Positions 5,867 to 7,504 of a stretch of DNA of 7,504 bases are shown here, piece by piece. Numbering within the stretch: position 1 is the stretch's first letter; each line of letters starts with the position of its first letter. The notes beneath the pieces are model-generated. The model worked only from the letters and a program-made list of their open reading frames with translations. It searched no databases and had not been told where the DNA came from. A program made the translations under genes and the position numbers. The DNA is from an uncultured Bacteroidota bacterium (lineage in GTDB: Bacteria; Bacteroidota; Bacteroidia; UKL13-3), in assembly GCA_903898215.1 (NCBI GenBank), contig CAIUEQ010000052.1:1-7504 (forward strand). Reading direction: 5' to 3'.

Positions 5867-6625
5867 ATGACTGAACTGATTTTCAAACCTGAAGCATGGC
5901 TTTCACTTATTACACTTACCTTAATGGAAATTGTTTTAGGTATCGATAATGTGATTTTTATTTCTCTTGTAAGCGGTAAACTTAATCGTAAGGAACAGAA
6001 CAAAGCTCGAAAGATCGGTTTGTTTCTTGCGCTATTTATTCGAATAATTTTACTTTCTGTAATCAGTTATATTGTACGCAGTATGACAGATCCTGTATTA
6101 CATTTGTTTGATCATGGAGTGAGTTGGAGAGATATTATTTTACTTGCTGGAGGAATGTTTCTCATTTATAAAAGTACTCTTGAAATGTTCGAATTGCTTG
6201 AAGCAGATGGAGAAGAACTAAGTAAAAATGTGATGCCTAAATTTTGGAATGTTGTGTTCCAAGTAATTCTAATAGATATTGTTTTCTCTTTCGATTCAAT
6301 TATTACTGCCGTTGGACTAGCTCAAGAATTACCAATTATGATTTTGGCTGTTGTGATTTCCATGTTCATTATGTTATTTTTCTCAGGCATCATCAGCGAT
6401 TTTGTAAATAAACATCCAAGCATCAAATTACTTGCTCTTGCATTTTTAGTGGTGATAGGTGTGATGCTTTTAGTGGAAGGATGGAACAGAGAAATTTCCG
6501 AAAATTACAACCTCAAAAGTTATGTATATTTTGCCATGGCATTTTCTGTTATGGTGGAAATGCTCAACATGCGACTTCGTAAAAAGAAAACAAAGCCTGT
6601 TGAATTAAAAGATATTTATAAATAG
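5867..6625 (+). CDS. TerC-family integral membrane protein
   Basis: A TerC-superfamily protein (YgdQ/YkoY-like single-domain form, 252 residues) with about seven hydrophobic segments (roughly 12-34, 49-72, 88-105, 128-153, 157-176, 187-204 and 216-236). The family hallmark is two repeated membrane motifs with acidic residues: EIVLGIDNVIFIS (21-33; E21, D27, N28) and IDIVFSFDSIITAVG (136-150; D137, D143). Such residues fit a divalent-metal path. Characterised relatives in Bacillus and E. coli are linked to manganese export or metalation of secreted enzymes, and the family name comes from tellurite resistance. The exact substrate here is unknown. A basic loop (RKEQNKARK, 41-49) and a basic tail (RLRKKKTK) suggest cytoplasmic segments. 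It follows the arsenic operon by 88 nt and has its own -7 element, so a role in arsenic handling is not implied. Confidence 0.9.
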   Translation: MTELIFKPEAWLSLITLTLMEIVLGIDNVIFISLVSGKLNRKEQNKARKIGLFLALFIRIILLSVISYIVRSMTDPVLHLFDHGVSWRDIILLAGGMFLIYKSTLEMFELLEADGEELSKNVMPKFWNVVFQVILIDIVFSFDSIITAVGLAQELPIMILAVVISMFIMLFFSGIISDFVNKHPSIKLLALAFLVVIGVMLLVEGWNREISENYNLKSYVYFAMAFSVMVEMLNMRLRKKKTKPVELKDIYK

Positions 6626-6631
6626 TTGATC

Positions 6632-6711
6632 GGCAATAGTCAATTAGCAACAGGCAAATTGCAGCATATAATAAATGCCTTTTGACAAATAACTAAATAA
6701 CCAATAACCAA
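6632..6711. repeat. short degenerate repeats in the terC-lipB gap
   Basis: The 88-nt gap is built from small repeated words. GGCAATAG (6632-6639), AGCAA and GGCAAATTGCAG recur on the left. TAACTAAA-TAACCAA-TAACCAA (6690-6711) forms three imperfect copies of a 7-8-nt unit directly before the lipB start. A related GGCAATAAGCAA occurs just after lipB (7447-7458). No promoter matching TAnnTTTG was found in this gap. Confidence 0.45.
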
Positions 6712-6713
6712 CA

Positions 6714-7421
6714 TTGAACAAAGTACATTTTTTAGATTGGGGATTAATAGACTACAAAGAAGCTTGGGATAAACAGGAGGAATTTTTCAAAGAAAAAGTT
6801 GATCAAAAATTTTCGAATAGAAACTTGCCTGATGATGAACAAATTCAAATCCAACATCATTTAATATTTTGTGAGCATCCTCATGTTTATACTTTGGGAA
6901 AGAGTGGTTCAGTTGAAAATCTTTTGGTAGATGATGAACAACTCAAACAATTAGAAGCTACTTATTATCCTATCAATCGTGGTGGCGATATTACTTATCA
7001 TGGTCCCGGACAAATTGTTGGTTATCCCGTTTTAGATCTCGATCAATTTTTTACTGATATTCATAAATACCTTCGATTGCTTGAAGAAGCTGTGATTATA
7101 ACTTTAGCTGAATATGGAATAAAAGGCGAACGTTTTGAAGGCTTCACTGGTGTTTGGCTTGATGCCGATGATAAACTGAAAGCTCGAAAAATTTGTGCAA
7201 TGGGTGTGCGTTGCAGCCGATGGATTACCATGCATGGTTTTGCTTTTAATATCAATACCAATCTCGATTATTTTAAAAATATTGTTCCCTGTGGAATCGA
7301 TGATAAACAAGTTACTTCCTTACAAAAAGAACTTGGTCATGAAGTAGATTTTGAAGAAGCGAAGAACAAACTCAAAAAAAATATTGCATTAATTTTTGAA
7401 ATGGAATTGTTGGAGAATTAA
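6714..7421 (+). CDS. lipB: octanoyl-[acyl-carrier-protein]:protein N-octanoyltransferase (TTG start)
   Basis: LipB transfers octanoate from acyl-ACP to the lipoyl-domain lysine of 2-oxoacid dehydrogenases and GcvH, before LipA inserts sulfur. It is a cytoplasmic enzyme. The 235 residues carry the family motifs: EHPHVYTLGKSG (54-65), NRGGDITYHGPGQIVGYP (88-105), RKICAMGVRCSRWITMHGFAFN (158-179) with catalytic Lys159, and IVPCGI (190-195) with catalytic Cys193, then VTSL. The first codon must be TTG at 6714. An in-frame TAA lies at 6705, and no in-frame ATG occurs before the conserved VHFLDWG start. The N-terminal half has a slightly long insert (KFSNRNLPDDEQIQ, 32-45) before the first motif. 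It stands alone after terC with an 88-nt gap; lipA is not in the window. Confidence 0.95.
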   Translation: MNKVHFLDWGLIDYKEAWDKQEEFFKEKVDQKFSNRNLPDDEQIQIQHHLIFCEHPHVYTLGKSGSVENLLVDDEQLKQLEATYYPINRGGDITYHGPGQIVGYPVLDLDQFFTDIHKYLRLLEEAVIITLAEYGIKGERFEGFTGVWLDADDKLKARKICAMGVRCSRWITMHGFAFNINTNLDYFKNIVPCGIDDKQVTSLQKELGHEVDFEEAKNKLKKNIALIFEMELLEN

Positions 7422-7446
7422 AAATTAAAGAATTAAAAATTTAATT
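7415..7446. repeat. 12-nt direct repeat and AT palindrome at the lipB stop
   Basis: GAATTAAAAATT occurs twice with a 15-nt period (7415-7426 and 7430-7441). The first copy contains the lipB stop codon. The second copy forms a perfect palindrome AATTAAAAATTTAATT (7431-7446). It could serve as a weak hairpin between convergent genes, but it contains only A-T pairs. It may have arisen by slippage. Confidence 0.5.
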
Positions 7447-7468
7447 GGCAATAAGCAAATAATTCGAA

Positions 7469-7504
7469 CTACTGCAACGTAACTTTTACAGAAATATTAA
7501 CTCC
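7469..7504 (-). CDS. possible 3' end of a convergent minus-strand gene
   Basis: From the right edge, one minus-strand frame reads GVNISVKVTLQ and then TAG (7471 to 7469). The other two minus-strand frames meet stops within six codons of the edge. The peptide alternates hydrophobic and polar residues and would suit the last beta strand of a protein, for example a T9SS tail or other beta-sandwich. Eleven codons cannot establish a gene, and the remainder is outside the window. Confidence 0.3.
   Translation of the reverse strand, partial: GVNISVKVTLQ

Noticed and set aside
6626..6713. Repeats before lipB as a CRISPR array
   Set aside because: Units are only 7-8 nt with no unique spacers, so this is a simple short repeat.
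7061..7310. Two overlapping minus-strand frames inside lipB
   Set aside because: Both lie opposite conserved lipB motifs and overlap each other in different frames, typical of shadow frames.

Overview
The window comes from an AT-rich member of the Bacteroidota. Three independent signs support this. A secreted enzyme carries a C-terminal type IX secretion (T9SS) sorting domain. Two promoters match the phylum's TAnnTTTG -7 element. Coding starts are preceded by A-rich leaders instead of Shine-Dalgarno sequences. Genus cannot be read from the sequence.

Layout: the left edge holds a minus-strand tRNA-Asp(GTC), cut at its 3' end, with its own promoter. A plus-strand cluster follows: accA (first step of fatty-acid synthesis), a secreted phosphoesterase/acid-phosphatase-like protein with a T9SS tail, and an unrecognised 133-residue protein starting 1 nt after the phosphoesterase stop. 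A 310-nt non-coding gap then holds a 17-bp-arm inverted repeat of a type I recognise from other Bacteroidota intergenic regions, and a palindrome just upstream of arsR that is a likely operator.

The centre is a compact arsenic-resistance operon in the order arsR - arsM - arsC - acr3. Arsenate is reduced by a thioredoxin-type ArsC. The resulting arsenite is either pumped out by Acr3 or methylated by ArsM, and ArsR presumably switches the set on when it binds arsenite. All catalytic and metal-binding cysteines expected from the characterised families are present. ArsR and ArsM also both end in extra paired cysteines.

Downstream are a TerC-family membrane protein with its own -7 element, and lipB (octanoyltransferase), which must start at a TTG codon. 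The final 36 nt may be the 3' end of a convergent minus-strand gene. I found no phage, IS, CRISPR or defence genes. The systems here are known ones, and the points worth following are the regulatory sites, the cysteine tails, the small unknown protein and the repeats.
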